From Neisseria sp. (GTDB taxonomy: Bacteria; Pseudomonadota; Gammaproteobacteria; Burkholderiales; Neisseriaceae), in assembly GCF_030530745.1 (NCBI RefSeq), contig NZ_JAUMUI010000010.1, positions 1-64,000 of the forward strand: a stretch of DNA of 64,000 nucleotides, read 5' to 3'. Of this stretch, positions 1-9,970 are shown in pieces. Each line of letters opens with the position of its first letter. Within the stretch, counting starts at the first letter, position 1. The position numbers were made by a program, and so were the translations under genes. The notes beneath the pieces were generated by a model, which saw nothing but the letters and a program-made list of their open reading frames with translations, was not told the origin of the DNA and searched no databases.

Positions 1-47
1 GCGGCCGTACCGTAGGTGCCGGCGTGGTATCTTCCATCATCGCTTAA
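1..47 (+). CDS. tuf: elongation factor Tu, C-terminal end (partial)
   Basis: Only the last 14 codons and the TAA stop lie inside the window. Reading from base 3 they encode GRTVGAGVVSSIIA, the conserved C-terminus of bacterial EF-Tu, the GTPase that carries aminoacyl-tRNA to the ribosome. It lies 18 bases upstream of rpsJ, the usual str-to-S10 operon junction. The rest of the gene is off the left edge. Confidence 0.9.
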   Translation, partial: GRTVGAGVVSSIIA

Positions 48-65
48 TGTGAAGGATATAGATAA

Positions 66-377
66 ATGGCAAACCAAAAAATCCGTATCCGCCTGAAAGC
101 GTATGATTACAGTCTGATCGACCGTTCTGCCCAGGAAATTGTTGAAACTGCCAAACGCACCGGTGCCGTGGTAAAAGGCCCGATTCCGTTGCCGACCAAA
201 ATCGAGCGTTTCAACATTCTGCGGTCGCCTCACGTGAACAAAACTTCACGCGAACAGTTGGAAATCCGTACCCACCTGCGCCTGATGGATATCGTGGACT
301 GGACAGACAAAACAACTGATGCTTTGATGAAACTCGACCTGCCCGCAGGTGTAGATGTGGAAATCAAAGTGCAGTAA
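66..377 (+). CDS. rpsJ: 30S ribosomal protein S10
   Basis: This 103-residue protein matches S10 along its full length: the N-terminus [19 protein letters not shown], the central [19 protein letters not shown] loop and the C-terminal GVDVEIKVQ are all typical. S10 sits in the small-subunit head and also acts as NusE in transcription antitermination. The ATG follows a GAAGGA ribosome-binding site, 18 bases after tuf. The gene is followed directly by an intrinsic terminator and a spacer, not by rplC, so S10 appears to be the last cistron of the tuf unit here. Confidence 0.98.
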   Translation: MANQKIRIRLKAYDYSLIDRSAQEIVETAKRTGAVVKGPIPLPTKIERFNILRSPHVNKTSREQLEIRTHLRLMDIVDWTDKTTDALMKLDLPAGVDVEIKVQ

Positions 378-398
378 TTTAGGTTGTAAATCTGAAAC

Positions 399-434
399 AA
401 AACCCCGCAAGGCTTGGCTTTGCGGGGTTTTTTT
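399..434 (+). terminator. intrinsic terminator after rpsJ
   Basis: AAACCCCGCAA (400-410) pairs with TTGCGGGGTTT (420-430) across a 9-base loop and is followed by a T run. This is a strong rho-independent terminator placed 20 bases after the rpsJ stop. Confidence 0.9.
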
Positions 435-729
435 AACAGTTTTCAGACAACTGGGAAGAGTTCTTTGCAAAGGCCTCAGGCCGTCTGAAATGCTTTATGG
501 TAAAACTACTAAGAACTGGTACAGCGTTTTGGCTGCCAGTCTTGTCGTCTTATATATCGGCACTGTCTGCAGCAGGTCGTCGCTTTCCCGGTACAGTTGG
601 GTAATTGGGTGCAGTCTGGGTTTTCATACGGGTGGGGATGCATTTTATTCCGACAGCCGTTTGTTTTTTGAGGTGTATTTTTTCAGTGCAGCGGCTCACA
701 TCTTATTCAGACGGCCTTTTGTAATACGC
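435..729. other. gene-free stretch between rpsJ and sstT
   Basis: Together with the terminator this spacer is about 350 bases. It contains a direct uptake sequence near 479-490 preceded by TTTGCAAAGGCCTC, which resembles the end of the GAGACCTTTGCAAAA repeats seen elsewhere. An inverted uptake sequence at about 706-717 lies just after the sstT stop and may help end sstT transcription. A 145-codon open frame across this spacer has no recognisable features, and I treat it as chance. Confidence 0.5.
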
Positions 730-1956
730 CTATCCTCCTGCTTTACGCTGCCTGCCGTAATCCGCTGCAGCGGTAAACAGGGCGTCGGTTGAGGAGTTGA
801 GTGCAGTTTCGGCGGAGTCCTGCACCACGCCGATGATAAAGCCCACCGCAACCACCTGCATGGCCACGTCGTTGGAAATACCGAACAGGCTGCATGCCAG
901 CGGGATCAGCAGCAGTGAGCCGCCTGCTACACCTGATGCGCCTGCCGCACTCACCGTGGCCACCAGGCTAAGCAGCAGTGCAGTGGCGAAGTCGATCTGA
1001 ATGCCTTTCGTGTAAGCGGCAGCCATAGACAGCACTGTGATGGTTATCGCCGCACCGGCCATGTTCATGGTAGCTCCCAGCGGAATCGAAATCGAATAAG
1101 TGTCCTCATGCAGGCCGAGTTTTTTAGCCAGCGCCATGTTCACGGGAATATTGGCTGCGGAAGAGCGGGTGAAAAAGGCGGTAACACCGCTTTCGCGCAG
1201 GCAGGTAAGTACCAGCGGGTAGGGATTTTGACGGATTTGCGTCCACACGATAAGCGGGTTGACCACCAGTGCGACAAACAGCATGCAGCCGAGCAGCACC
1301 GCCAACAGGCGGGTATAGCCGAGAAGTGCGTCAAACCCTGTTTCGGCAATGGTTGACGACACCAAGCCGAAAATGCCCAAAGGTGCGAAGCGGATCACCC
1401 ATTTCACCACTTTCGACACCGCTTCGGCGAAATCAGCAACCATGGTGCGGGTGTTTTCCGATGCATTGCGCAGTGCAAAACCGAGTATAACCGCCCAAGC
1501 CAAAATGCCGATGTAGTTGGCATCGGCAATCGCCCCCACGGGGTTGGATACCAGATTCATTAACAGGGTTTTCATCACTTCCACAATACCTGAAGGAGGT
1601 GTGGTGCCTACATCGCCCGCGGTAACCAGTGCGATTTCGGTGGGGAACAAAAAACCGGCAACCACAGCACAAAACGCAGCTGAAAATGTGCCTACGGCAT
1701 AAAGCAGGATAATCGGCCTGATATGTGCTTCACGGCCTTGCCGGTGCTGAGCGATGGCCGCTGTTACCAGTACGAACACCAGCACCGGTGCCACCGCTTT
1801 GAGCGCGCCCACAAACAAACTGCCCAACAGGCCGGCGGCCTGACCTGTCGAAGGCGACAGCCATGCCAGCACCATGCCCAAAACCAGCCCTACCACAATC
1901 TGCTTTACCAAGCTGATGCGGTTGACGGCATCTATCACGGGATTTCCGCTTGCCAT
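730..1956 (-). CDS. sstT: sodium/serine-threonine symporter SstT
   Basis: At 408 residues this matches the SstT branch of the dicarboxylate/amino acid:cation symporter family (E. coli SstT is about 414). Visible hallmarks are the serine-rich reentrant segment [12 protein letters not shown], the substrate/sodium site [11 protein letters not shown] and the second reentrant loop [19 protein letters not shown]. The protein is expected in the inner membrane, importing serine and threonine with sodium. The ATG is on the reverse complement at 1956, preceded by AGGACGA. The gene diverges from tamA, with about 330 AT-rich bases between them. Confidence 0.93.
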   Translation of the reverse strand: MASGNPVIDAVNRISLVKQIVVGLVLGMVLAWLSPSTGQAAGLLGSLFVGALKAVAPVLVFVLVTAAIAQHRQGREAHIRPIILLYAVGTFSAAFCAVVAGFLFPTEIALVTAGDVGTTPPSGIVEVMKTLLMNLVSNPVGAIADANYIGILAWAVILGFALRNASENTRTMVADFAEAVSKVVKWVIRFAPLGIFGLVSSTIAETGFDALLGYTRLLAVLLGCMLFVALVVNPLIVWTQIRQNPYPLVLTCLRESGVTAFFTRSSAANIPVNMALAKKLGLHEDTYSISIPLGATMNMAGAAITITVLSMAAAYTKGIQIDFATALLLSLVATVSAAGASGVAGGSLLLIPLACSLFGISNDVAMQVVAVGFIIGVVQDSAETALNSSTDALFTAAADYGRQRKAGG

Positions 1957-2290
1957 GATTCGTCCTTTTATAAACGTTAAAAAAGGCTAATATTCTAAAA
2001 TAAAACCCCTTCTCAAGCTATGCTTGCTAAAATACGGCACAAAAATCTATAAATATATTTATTTTGAAATAAAATTTCTAAATTTTGAAATTTTATCCGT
2101 TAAAACGGATGATTTTAAAACTGAAGCCGAATAAAACGGCAAGCTGCCCTTTTCTGCCTGCTGAAAACAGTCAATACGGTAATCAATTCAATTTTCAGGG
2201 TTATCCGGCAGCCACCCCTGCCGACAACAGCCGAAACAATGCTAAAATTGCCGCCAGATTGCCGTCTGTTTTCCAAACTGTGCAAACCCT
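1957..2290. other. divergent intergenic region sstT/tamA
   Basis: About 334 bases, strongly AT-rich between roughly 1978 and 2110. Promoters for both divergent genes must lie here, but I could not fix -35/-10 pairs with confidence. No repeat or RNA gene was recognised. Confidence 0.4.
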
Positions 2291-4117
2291 ATGAAAAAAC
2301 ACACCGCCTCCCTGCTGTTTTCCACCCTGTCGCTCGCCTGTATGCAGGCGTTTGCGGCCGAACCTGCGCCCGAAGATTATGTGCGGATTAAAAAAACCGA
2401 GAAAAAAACCGCCGGAGCAGACGACGAAAAGCTGCCGGTAAAATATCCGGTGGAAATCCGCACCGACGATAAAGAAGTGAAAGCCATGATCGAAGAATAC
2501 CTGCCGCTGATTACCCAGCAGCAGGAAGAGGAGCTCGACGGCGAGCAGATGGGCTTTCTGGCTGAAGAAGCGCCCGGCGATGTGCAGACCATGCTTAAAA
2601 CCAAAGGTTACTTCAAGAGCAAGGTAACAGTATCGCCGTCGGGTTATGGTTATGTGGTTGATGTCGCACCCGGACCGCGAACCAGAATCAACAATGTGGG
2701 CGTAGCCATCGTGGGCGATGTGATGCAAGATCCCGATTTGGCGCAGTATTACAAAAGCGCCATGGAAAATTGGTCGCTGCCTGTAGGCGGTTATTTCGAT
2801 CAAAGCCGGTGGAGTAGCAGCAAAACCTCGGTGCTTTCTGCTGTTACGCGCAAAAAATACCCGCTGGCCAAGCTCTCGCAAACCCAGGCTACCATCAACC
2901 CCGACACCCACACCGCCGATTTGAACGTACTGGTAGAAAGCAACCGGCCCGTTTATTTCGGCGACATCCATATCAGCGGCACCAAACGCTATCCCGAAAG
3001 CGTAGTGCGCGGCATGGCGCAGTTTCAGCCCGGCTCCCCCTACGATTTGGACCAACTTCTCGACTACCAACAGGCGCTGGAGCAGGACAACCATTATTCG
3101 GGGGCATCGGTTCAGGCAGATTTCGACAATATGCAGGGCGACCGTGTGCCGGTGAGGGTGTCGGTTGAAGAAATGAAGCGGCACAAATTCGAGGCGGGCG
3201 TGCGTTATGACTCGGAATACGGTGTGGGCGGCCGTTTGGGCTACGATTACTACAATCTGTTCAACCGCGGCTACATCGGCTCGCTGGTGGCGGATGCCGA
3301 CAGATACGAAACCACATTGGCCGCCGGTATCAGCCAGCCGCGAAAAAACAACGGCCATTATTTCACCAGCAATGTGGCCTACACCCGCTCCACTACCCAA
3401 AACCTCGAAAAACACGCCGTGAGCAGCGGCATCTGGCGTGTGCGCGACCGCAACAACATCGAGTCGCGCATCGGCTTGGAATTCCTCACCGAAAGCCGCC
3501 GCGTACCGGATACCGATTACGATTTGGGGCGCAGCCACGCCACCATGCTTACCGCCTCGTGGAAAAGGCAGGAAATCGAAACTGTTTTGCGTCCTGAAAA
3601 CGGCTATTATCTCGACGGCAAAGTCGGCGCCACCTTGGGCTCGCTGCTTTCTTCCACCGCCATGGCACGTGCGCGGGCTGCCGCAGGTTATTATTTCACG
3701 CCCGAAAACAAGAAAATCGGCACGTTTATCGCACGCGGCCAAGTCGGTTACGTGTATGCCCGAGAAGACCAAGAAGTGCCTTCTTCGCTGCAGTTCCGCA
3801 CCGGCGGGGCCACCTCGATACGCGGTTACGAACTTGACAGCATCGGCTTGGCCGGCCCCAATAATTCAGTGCTGCCCGAGCGCGCGCTGGCGGTAGCGAG
3901 CTTTGAATACCAATACCCGGTAAGCAAGAGCTTTTCCGCCGCCGTGTTCCACGATATGGGTGATGCCGCACTCAACTTCAAACAAATGTCGCTGAAACAC
4001 GGCACAGGCGTAGGCGTACGCTGGTTCAGCCCTGTGGCGCCGTTTTCGTTCGACGTCGCCTACGGGCACCACGATAAAAAACTGCGCTGGCACATCAGCT
4101 TGGGCACCCGCTTCTAA
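2291..4117 (+). CDS. tamA: TamA, outer-membrane translocation and assembly protein
   Basis: The 608-residue protein starts with a signal peptide (MKKHTASLLFSTLSLACMQAFA, cleavage expected after residue 22). POTRA-type repeats follow (about residues 50-280, including VYFGDIHISGTKRYPESVV), then a BamA/TamA-type 16-strand barrel. In the barrel, TGGATSIRGYE is the conserved strand/loop motif of Omp85 proteins. The last residues WHISLGTRF end in phenylalanine, the usual BAM targeting signal. With TamB it helps build outer-membrane proteins or move lipid between membranes. tamB follows 106 bases downstream, so the two probably form one unit. Confidence 0.93.
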   Translation: MKKHTASLLFSTLSLACMQAFAAEPAPEDYVRIKKTEKKTAGADDEKLPVKYPVEIRTDDKEVKAMIEEYLPLITQQQEEELDGEQMGFLAEEAPGDVQTMLKTKGYFKSKVTVSPSGYGYVVDVAPGPRTRINNVGVAIVGDVMQDPDLAQYYKSAMENWSLPVGGYFDQSRWSSSKTSVLSAVTRKKYPLAKLSQTQATINPDTHTADLNVLVESNRPVYFGDIHISGTKRYPESVVRGMAQFQPGSPYDLDQLLDYQQALEQDNHYSGASVQADFDNMQGDRVPVRVSVEEMKRHKFEAGVRYDSEYGVGGRLGYDYYNLFNRGYIGSLVADADRYETTLAAGISQPRKNNGHYFTSNVAYTRSTTQNLEKHAVSSGIWRVRDRNNIESRIGLEFLTESRRVPDTDYDLGRSHATMLTASWKRQEIETVLRPENGYYLDGKVGATLGSLLSSTAMARARAAAGYYFTPENKKIGTFIARGQVGYVYAREDQEVPSSLQFRTGGATSIRGYELDSIGLAGPNNSVLPERALAVASFEYQYPVSKSFSAAVFHDMGDAALNFKQMSLKHGTGVGVRWFSPVAPFSFDVAYGHHDKKLRWHISLGTRF

Positions 4118-4137
4118 AATGCACACCTTCACGCTTC

Positions 4138-4191
4138 AGGCCGTCTGAAAACATAATCCAAATCATGGAACACTAGGTTTTCAGACGGCCT
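4138..4191. terminator. inverted uptake-sequence pair between tamA and tamB
   Basis: AGGCCGTCTGAAAAC (4138-4152) pairs with GTTTTCAGACGGCCT (4177-4191) around a 24-base loop. The pair can fold into a hairpin. With a loop this long and no T run it is more likely a partial attenuator or simply two uptake sites. Confidence 0.5.
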
Positions 4192-4223
4192 TGCAACCGA
4201 AAAATGAAAACAGGTCATACGAT

Positions 4224-7200
4224 ATGAATTCACAACCCGACGCAACCGTCATCCCGCCCGATGCCGCGCCTGCACCGGACAGGGGGCCGTCTGAAAACAA
4301 GCCTGAAAAAAGCCTGTGGCGGCGGATGCTTTGGGCGTTTTTTCTGATTTTTCTGCTGCTGGTTGCCGCGGTTACAGGTGCAGCGGCATGGCTGGCCGGC
4401 ACAGAATCGGGACTGCGTTACGGCCTGTATAAAATCCCCTCGTGGTTCGGTGTGAACATCAGCTCGAAAACCCTGCAAGGCACGTTGTGGAAAGGCTTTC
4501 ACGGCGACGGCTGGCGCGTGGAAACCGAAGGTGCAGATGTGGATATCACCCGTTTGTCTTTCAGCTGGAACCCGCGCGAACTCGCACAAACCAAACTGCA
4601 CATCAAACACCTGATTGCGGGCGACATTCAAATCGTTACCAAACCCGTGCCGCCGTCTGAAAAAAAACCGGCATCCGGCCTGCCCGAAAGCGTGAGCCTG
4701 CCTGTTGAAGCGGCGCTCGACAAACTCGAAACCGGAAAAATCAGCGTAGGCTCGCGCGCCGACCGCCAAACCGTTTACCTCAACCGTTTGAGCGCATCGT
4801 ATGTTTACAACCACCAACTGCACAGCCTGAAACTGGCCGACCTGCAAACCCCGTGGAACACCGCATCGGGCAGCGCCACCCTCGGCGTGAAAAGCCCGTT
4901 TGCCCTCAACGCCGCCATTTACGGCCAAGGCGAACTCGACGGACGGGCCATCGACGCCCAAACCCGCCTGTGGGGCAGCCTGCGCGATATGGAAACCGAC
5001 ATCCGCATCGACGGCGACAATGTGCGCCTGCATGCCGAATCAGTGCTGCACCCGTTTGCCGCCAAACTCAACGACAAAATCAAACTGGTGCAGGTAAAAG
5101 GCTTCAATATCAACCCGCAGGCGTTTTTATCCACCCTCCCGGAGTCCCTGCTCGAATTCGACGCCACCGTGGTGCCCTCGTTTGAGAAAGGCCTCGCACT
5201 CGAAGGTTCCGTCGACTTGGCCAACCGTGCGCCCAAACCGGCCGATGCGGACGGCATACCCGTGCGCGAACTGGTAGGCAACTTCACCGTCAACGACAAC
5301 GGCCTGATTAAAATCCAAGACACGTCCGCGAAGCTGATGCAGAAAGGCACCGTAAACCTCGCCGGCAACATCGACACCGCCAAACAGCAGCTTGCGCTGG
5401 CCGCCGCCCTGCGCAACATCAGCGCCGCCGATGCCGTACAGCAACAACTCGAGGGCAGCCTCAACGGCACCATCACCCTGAGCGGAGCCTTCAGCAATCT
5501 TGAAACCGGCTGGGATTTAAACACCGGCAACGCCCTTTCAGACGGCCTGATCCGAATGAACACAGATGCGGAAAACGGCCAGCAGACCATCTTGTTCAAA
5601 CATGCCCGCATACGCCCCGTCAACGGCGGCGAAGTCAGCGCCGAAGGTTCGCTGGAGCTGTTTAAAAACCAGGCCCTGAAGCTGGCCGTTACCGGAAAAA
5701 ACTTCAACCCCGCCAAACTCAACAAACAGTTTCCCGAAGGCAACGTGAACGGCACCGCCAACCTCAACGGCGAAATCACCAACCAAAAATACGGCGGCAA
5801 AATGCAGTTCGGCCCCAGCACCCTCTCCGGTGTGGCCTTGCGCGGCAGTGCCGACGTTTTATATGAGAAAGATCACCTTGCCCGTGCAACCGCCGACATT
5901 TTATTAGGCAGCAACAGCATCAAAACCAACGGCAGCTTCGGCAAAAAAGGCGACCGTTTGAACATCGACATCAACGCTCCCGACCTCGGCCGTTTCGGTT
6001 TCGGCATGGCGGGGCTGCTGACAGCCAAAGGCTATATTGCAGGCGATATTAAAAAACTCGAAGCCGATTTGGCCGGACAGGCCCGCAACCTGCGTGTGGC
6101 GGGGGCTGCACAGGCAGATTCGCTGGATTTCAAACTCAAAGGCTCGCCCGATTACAACCTGCCCGTAAAAATCGAGCTGAAAGGCAGCCGCATCCGTGTG
6201 GGCGGCAGCCAGCCCACCGTGATTGATGCAGTCAATTTGTTTGCCGACGGTACCGGACGCCGCCACCGTATACACGGAGGCAGCAGCCTTTCGTTCGACG
6301 GCAAGCCCTACAAACTCGAAATCGACGCCAACGGCGGGTTGGACGACAAACAGCAATGGAAAGGCACGCTCAGCGTGTTCGACATCAGCGGCGCCTTCAA
6401 CCTCAAACTGCAAAACCGCATCAACCTTGAAGCAGGTGCGGAACGTGTAGCCATGACCGCCGCCCGCTGGAGCGCGATGGGCGGCAGCCTCAACCTTGAA
6501 AACTTCGTGTGGGACAAGAAAAACGGCATCACTACCAAAGGCCGTGCCGATAACCTCGAAATCGCACAACTGCACAATTTCTATACTCCGCCCGTGCAGC
6601 ATAATCTGGTTCTGTCGGGCGACTGGGATTTGTCGTACAGCCAAAATGCCCGCGGCTACCTCAACATCCGCCGCCAAAGCGGCGACGTGGAACTGCCTTA
6701 CCGGAAACAGATGCTCGGCCTGAGCGCGCTTTCGCTCAACACCCGCTTTCAAAACGGCCGTATCGACAGCACGCTCGACGGCGTAACCGGCTACGGCAAG
6801 CTCGACGGCAACCTGGTTGTCAGCCAGCAGTTCGGCAACGATATCAAACTCGCCCCCATCAGCGGCAAAATCAGCATCAGCGCGCCCAATCTCGAAACCT
6901 TCCGCAATTTCCTGCCCGTGGGCCAGAGCCTGCGCGGCAACCTGCTCGGCACAGCCACCATCGGCGGCCGCGTCGGCCAGCCGCAGTTTAACGGCACGCT
7001 CAACGGCAACGACCTTTATTACCGCAACCAAGAATTGGGCCTGATACTCGACAACGGCATTTTGCGTTCGCGCATACAGGGCCAGTCGTGGATTATCGAC
7101 AATCTGCGCTTCCACCGCGGCGGCACCGTCGAACTCAAAGGTATAGTGGGGCTGAACAATGCCGAGCCAAACGTTAATGTGGATTTGGTGTTCAACAAAT

Positions 7201-8117
7201 ATAACGCACTCGACAAACCCAACCGCCGCCTCACCCTCAGCGGCAACGCCAAAATGCTCTACACCGAAACCGGCGGCGTTACCCTGAACGGTACGCTCAA
7301 GGCCGACTCCGGACACTTCGGCTTCCAAAAGTCGGCTATGCCGGTATTGGACGAAGACGTGGTCGTATTGGGCGAGCCCGAAAAACAGCCTGTTGCCTCC
7401 ACCCCCGTCAACATGGATTTAACGCTTGATTTGAACAACAGCCTGCGTTTTAGCGGAGAAGGGTTAAACGTTACCTTGGGCGGCAGGCTCAGGCTGACTG
7501 CCAAGCCCGGCGAGACCGTGCAGGGTGTGGGCACGGTGAATGTGGTTAAAGGCCGCTACAAAGCCTACGGCCAGGATTTGGACATCACCAAAGGCCACAT
7601 CTCGTTTGTCGGCCCCCTTTCCGATCCCAACCTCAATATCCGCGCCGAGCGCCGCCTCTCGCCCGTGGGCGCGGGGGTGGAAGTTTTGGGCAGCCTCAAC
7701 AATCCGCGCATTTCGCTGGTGGCCGACGAAGCCATGAGCGAAAAAGACAAACTATCATGGTTGATTCTTAACCGTGCCAGCAGCGGCAGCGACGGCGACG
7801 AAGCCGCCCTTTCCGCCGCCGCCGGCGCGCTTCTGGCAGGCCGTGTCAACGACAAACTGGGCTTGGTCGACGATTTCGGCTTCACCAGCAAACGCAGCCG
7901 CAATGCCCAAACGGGCGAGCTGAATCCTGCCGAACAGGTGCTCACCGTGGGCAAACAGCTCACCAACGATCTGTATATGGGCTACGAATACGGCGTGGGC
8001 AGCGCCGAGCAGTCGGTCAAACTTGTTTACCAGCTCTCCCGCGCCGTGCAGGCTGTGGCCCGCGTCGGCAACGTATCGTGGGGCGGCGAGGTGAAATACA
8101 GCATACGTTTCGATTAA
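4224..8117 (+). CDS. tamB: TamB, translocation and assembly module inner-membrane protein
   Basis: About 1297 residues. A single hydrophobic anchor lies near residues 32-57 (LWAFFLIFLLLVAAVTGAA). A very long repetitive beta-rich region follows, ending in the C-terminal TamB/DUF490 domain (about the last 330 residues, including GHISFVGPLSDPNLNIRAER and GEVKYSIRFD). TamB spans the periplasm as a hydrophobic groove and partners TamA. An in-frame TTG lies 33 bases upstream at 4191, but it overlaps the inverted uptake sequence, so I prefer the ATG at 4224. The gene carries internal uptake sequences, for example near 5537. Confidence 0.93.
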   Translation: MNSQPDATVIPPDAAPAPDRGPSENKPEKSLWRRMLWAFFLIFLLLVAAVTGAAAWLAGTESGLRYGLYKIPSWFGVNISSKTLQGTLWKGFHGDGWRVETEGADVDITRLSFSWNPRELAQTKLHIKHLIAGDIQIVTKPVPPSEKKPASGLPESVSLPVEAALDKLETGKISVGSRADRQTVYLNRLSASYVYNHQLHSLKLADLQTPWNTASGSATLGVKSPFALNAAIYGQGELDGRAIDAQTRLWGSLRDMETDIRIDGDNVRLHAESVLHPFAAKLNDKIKLVQVKGFNINPQAFLSTLPESLLEFDATVVPSFEKGLALEGSVDLANRAPKPADADGIPVRELVGNFTVNDNGLIKIQDTSAKLMQKGTVNLAGNIDTAKQQLALAAALRNISAADAVQQQLEGSLNGTITLSGAFSNLETGWDLNTGNALSDGLIRMNTDAENGQQTILFKHARIRPVNGGEVSAEGSLELFKNQALKLAVTGKNFNPAKLNKQFPEGNVNGTANLNGEITNQKYGGKMQFGPSTLSGVALRGSADVLYEKDHLARATADILLGSNSIKTNGSFGKKGDRLNIDINAPDLGRFGFGMAGLLTAKGYIAGDIKKLEADLAGQARNLRVAGAAQADSLDFKLKGSPDYNLPVKIELKGSRIRVGGSQPTVIDAVNLFADGTGRRHRIHGGSSLSFDGKPYKLEIDANGGLDDKQQWKGTLSVFDISGAFNLKLQNRINLEAGAERVAMTAARWSAMGGSLNLENFVWDKKNGITTKGRADNLEIAQLHNFYTPPVQHNLVLSGDWDLSYSQNARGYLNIRRQSGDVELPYRKQMLGLSALSLNTRFQNGRIDSTLDGVTGYGKLDGNLVVSQQFGNDIKLAPISGKISISAPNLETFRNFLPVGQSLRGNLLGTATIGGRVGQPQFNGTLNGNDLYYRNQELGLILDNGILRSRIQGQSWIIDNLRFHRGGTVELKGIVGLNNAEPNVNVDLVFNKYNALDKPNRRLTLSGNAKMLYTETGGVTLNGTLKADSGHFGFQKSAMPVLDEDVVVLGEPEKQPVASTPVNMDLTLDLNNSLRFSGEGLNVTLGGRLRLTAKPGETVQGVGTVNVVKGRYKAYGQDLDITKGHISFVGPLSDPNLNIRAERRLSPVGAGVEVLGSLNNPRISLVADEAMSEKDKLSWLILNRASSGSDGDEAALSAAAGALLAGRVNDKLGLVDDFGFTSKRSRNAQTGELNPAEQVLTVGKQLTNDLYMGYEYGVGSAEQSVKLVYQLSRAVQAVARVGNVSWGGEVKYSIRFD

Positions 8118-8136
8118 ACAGCAGCCCGTTAAACCA

Positions 8137-8167
8137 CAGGCCGTCTGAAAATGTTTCAGACGGCCTG
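8137..8167. terminator. bidirectional uptake-sequence terminator, tamB/waaA
   Basis: CAGGCCGTCTGAAA (8137-8150) and TTTCAGACGGCCTG (8154-8167) form a perfect 14-bp stem with a 3-base loop between the convergent genes tamB and waaA. Confidence 0.8.
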
Positions 8168-8198
8168 ATTCTTTAATAAACACCGAATACCGAGGCGG

Positions 8199-9467
8199 TT
8201 ATATTTCCTGCACTGTTTCCGCTATCCTCTCGGCCATTCTGCGGCTGGCGCCGCGGTGTTTGCCCACAAATGCTTCGGCGCAGGCGGCGTAGCGGCCGCG
8301 CGTTTCTGCGTCGGCCAGCCATTGCGCCGTGGTGTATTGCCATTCTTGCGCACTGAACACCTGCTTGGCCGCGCCCGCTTCCACCGCACCACGGGCGGCG
8401 GCGGCAAAATTGTAGGTGGAAGGGCCGAACAGGGTCGGCACGCCGCAGGCCACGGGCTCGATCAGGTTCTGGCAGCCGGAGTCGACCAGGCTGCCGCCTA
8501 CAAACGCCACATCGGCGGCCAGATAATAAGCCATCATTTCGCCCATGCTGTCGCCTATCCATACTTGGGTGTCGGCGGCAACTGCTTCATTATCGCTGCG
8601 TTTTTGGGCTTTAAATCCCAAGCGCACCGCCGTATCGTAGGCCGTCTGAAAACGTTCGGGGTGGCGCGGCACGATAACCAGCAGGGCGCTGCCGTGATAG
8701 GCGCGCCACGCCTGCAACAGCAGTTCGGCCTCGTCCGTGCCTTTGTGCTCGCGCGTGCTGGCGCACACCACCACCGGGCGGCTGCCGGTGCGGCTGCGGA
8801 AAAGCGATGCTAGTTCGTGCATATCGCCGGTGGGGGTGATATCGTATTTGGTGTTGCCGCAAACGTGCACGTTAGACGCGCCGATCAAATGCAGCCGTTC
8901 GGCATCGGCGGCGGTTTGCGCGTAGCAGCCGCGCAGGGTCTGCATGGCCGGTTCGACCAAACGGCGCACTTTCAAATAGCCGTTTTGCGATTTTTCCGAC
9001 AGCCTTGCGTTGGCGAGGAACAGCGGCACGTTTTCTTCGGCGCAGCCGTGCATCAGGTTGGGCCAGATTTCGGTTTCCATCAGTATGCCGAAGAGGGGGC
9101 GGTGTTCCTGCAAAAACCGGCGCACCCATTCGGGTTTGTCGTAGGGCAGGTAGCGGCATTGCGCGTCGGGGTAAAGCGCTTCGGCGGCGGCGCGGCCGGT
9201 GGGGGTCATTTGGGTGAGCAGCAGCGGCGCATCGGGAAAATAGCCGCGCAGTTCGCGAATCAGCGGTTCGGCGGCGCGGGTTTCGCCCACCGATACGGCG
9301 TGAACCCAAACCGGCTGCTGCACGGGGTTTTGCTGCGTGCTGCCGAAACGTTCGCCCCAATATTCAAGGTAGGCTGGGGCGCGGGCTCCGCGCTTTTGCA
9401 GGTAGCGGCGGATGAAAAACGGTGCGATGTGCCAAAGCTGTGTGTAAAACCAACGTGTTGTGTCCAT
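8199..9467 (-). CDS. waaA: 3-deoxy-D-manno-octulosonic acid (Kdo) transferase
   Basis: This 422-residue glycosyltransferase (family GT30) adds Kdo residues to the lipid A precursor on the inner face of the cytoplasmic membrane. Characteristic segments are WVHAVSVGETRAAEPLI, the membrane-facing LLTQMTPTGRAAAEALYP, METEIWPNLMH (catalytic acidic region) and the C-terminal nucleotide-sugar fold with FVGGSLVDSGCQNLIEP. The open frame extends upstream to 9662, but family similarity begins at MDTTRWFYTQLWHIAPF, so the ATG at 9467 is chosen. It converges on tamB and shares its terminator. Confidence 0.95.
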   Translation of the reverse strand: MDTTRWFYTQLWHIAPFFIRRYLQKRGARAPAYLEYWGERFGSTQQNPVQQPVWVHAVSVGETRAAEPLIRELRGYFPDAPLLLTQMTPTGRAAAEALYPDAQCRYLPYDKPEWVRRFLQEHRPLFGILMETEIWPNLMHGCAEENVPLFLANARLSEKSQNGYLKVRRLVEPAMQTLRGCYAQTAADAERLHLIGASNVHVCGNTKYDITPTGDMHELASLFRSRTGSRPVVVCASTREHKGTDEAELLLQAWRAYHGSALLVIVPRHPERFQTAYDTAVRLGFKAQKRSDNEAVAADTQVWIGDSMGEMMAYYLAADVAFVGGSLVDSGCQNLIEPVACGVPTLFGPSTYNFAAAARGAVEAGAAKQVFSAQEWQYTTAQWLADAETRGRYAACAEAFVGKHRGASRRMAERIAETVQEI

Positions 9468-9749
9468 GAGTATTCCGCATAAAAACGTGGGTTTAATTGT
9501 AGCGGATTTGCAAGGGGCGGATAAGGGTGGCAGAAGCAGGGGGTCGGAGGGCCTGCCTACGGTATCCTCATGCCGTCTGAAAATGTTTTCAGACGGCCTT
9601 TTACTCGGTTTTACTTTTTGCCGTGAGGCTGGTGTGTTTGATAAAAATTTGTTTATTTTCAAAAAATTATATCGTTAAAATTAAAAATGCCCACCAGTGG
9701 CGGTGCTTGAATCCGGCAACGAAAAATACTATTCTGAAATTCGGGTTTT
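9468..9749. other. intergenic region upstream of waaA
   Basis: Holds an inverted uptake pair, GCCGTCTGAAAA (9572-9583) against TTTTCAGACGGC (9586-9597). The left member is the ATGCCGTCTGAA variant. No gene is supported between here and the aldehyde dehydrogenase, and the rest up to 9938 is a MITE-like repeat. Confidence 0.6.
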
Positions 9750-9938
9750 AGGGAGTGTAGTCAGAATGCTTGTGAAGCGGTTTTTTGAGGGAAAATCCGC
9801 AAATGCAAGGCAAAAAGCGCAGCAAGATTTGGACATCTTGCGAGCATTTTAGCTTCGCAAGTCCGCTACGCTACCTAACGCCGCAGATGCGGATTTTAAC
9901 CAAAAATACCGCCGCAACGCTTTTTGACTGCACTCCCT
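9750..9938. repeat. MITE-like element A, full copy
   Basis: A 189-base element bounded by AGGGAGTGTAGTCAGAA on the left and an imperfect inverse ending TTTTTGACTGCACTCCCT on the right. TA dinucleotides flank both ends. It has no coding capacity. A 77-base deleted copy with perfect ends lies at 55099-55175. The internal core (GAAGCGGTTTTTTGAGG, AAAAAGCGCAGCAAG, CTTGCGAGCATTTT) is shared with element B at 61827-61986. It sits 30 bases before the aldehyde dehydrogenase start and could influence that gene. Confidence 0.8.
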
Positions 9939-9970
9939 AAGCCCGCTTTCAAAAAAACAGGAGAAATATC

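Noticed and set aside
355-792. 145-codon open frame after rpsJ
   Set aside because: It overlaps the rpsJ end, runs through the terminator and an uptake sequence, and overlaps sstT on the other strand. No domain or signal is visible.
2201-3772. 523-codon reverse frame under tamA
   Set aside because: It is antisense to the convincing TamA protein and consists of low-information His/Ala/Gly-rich sequence typical of a shadow frame in GC-rich DNA.
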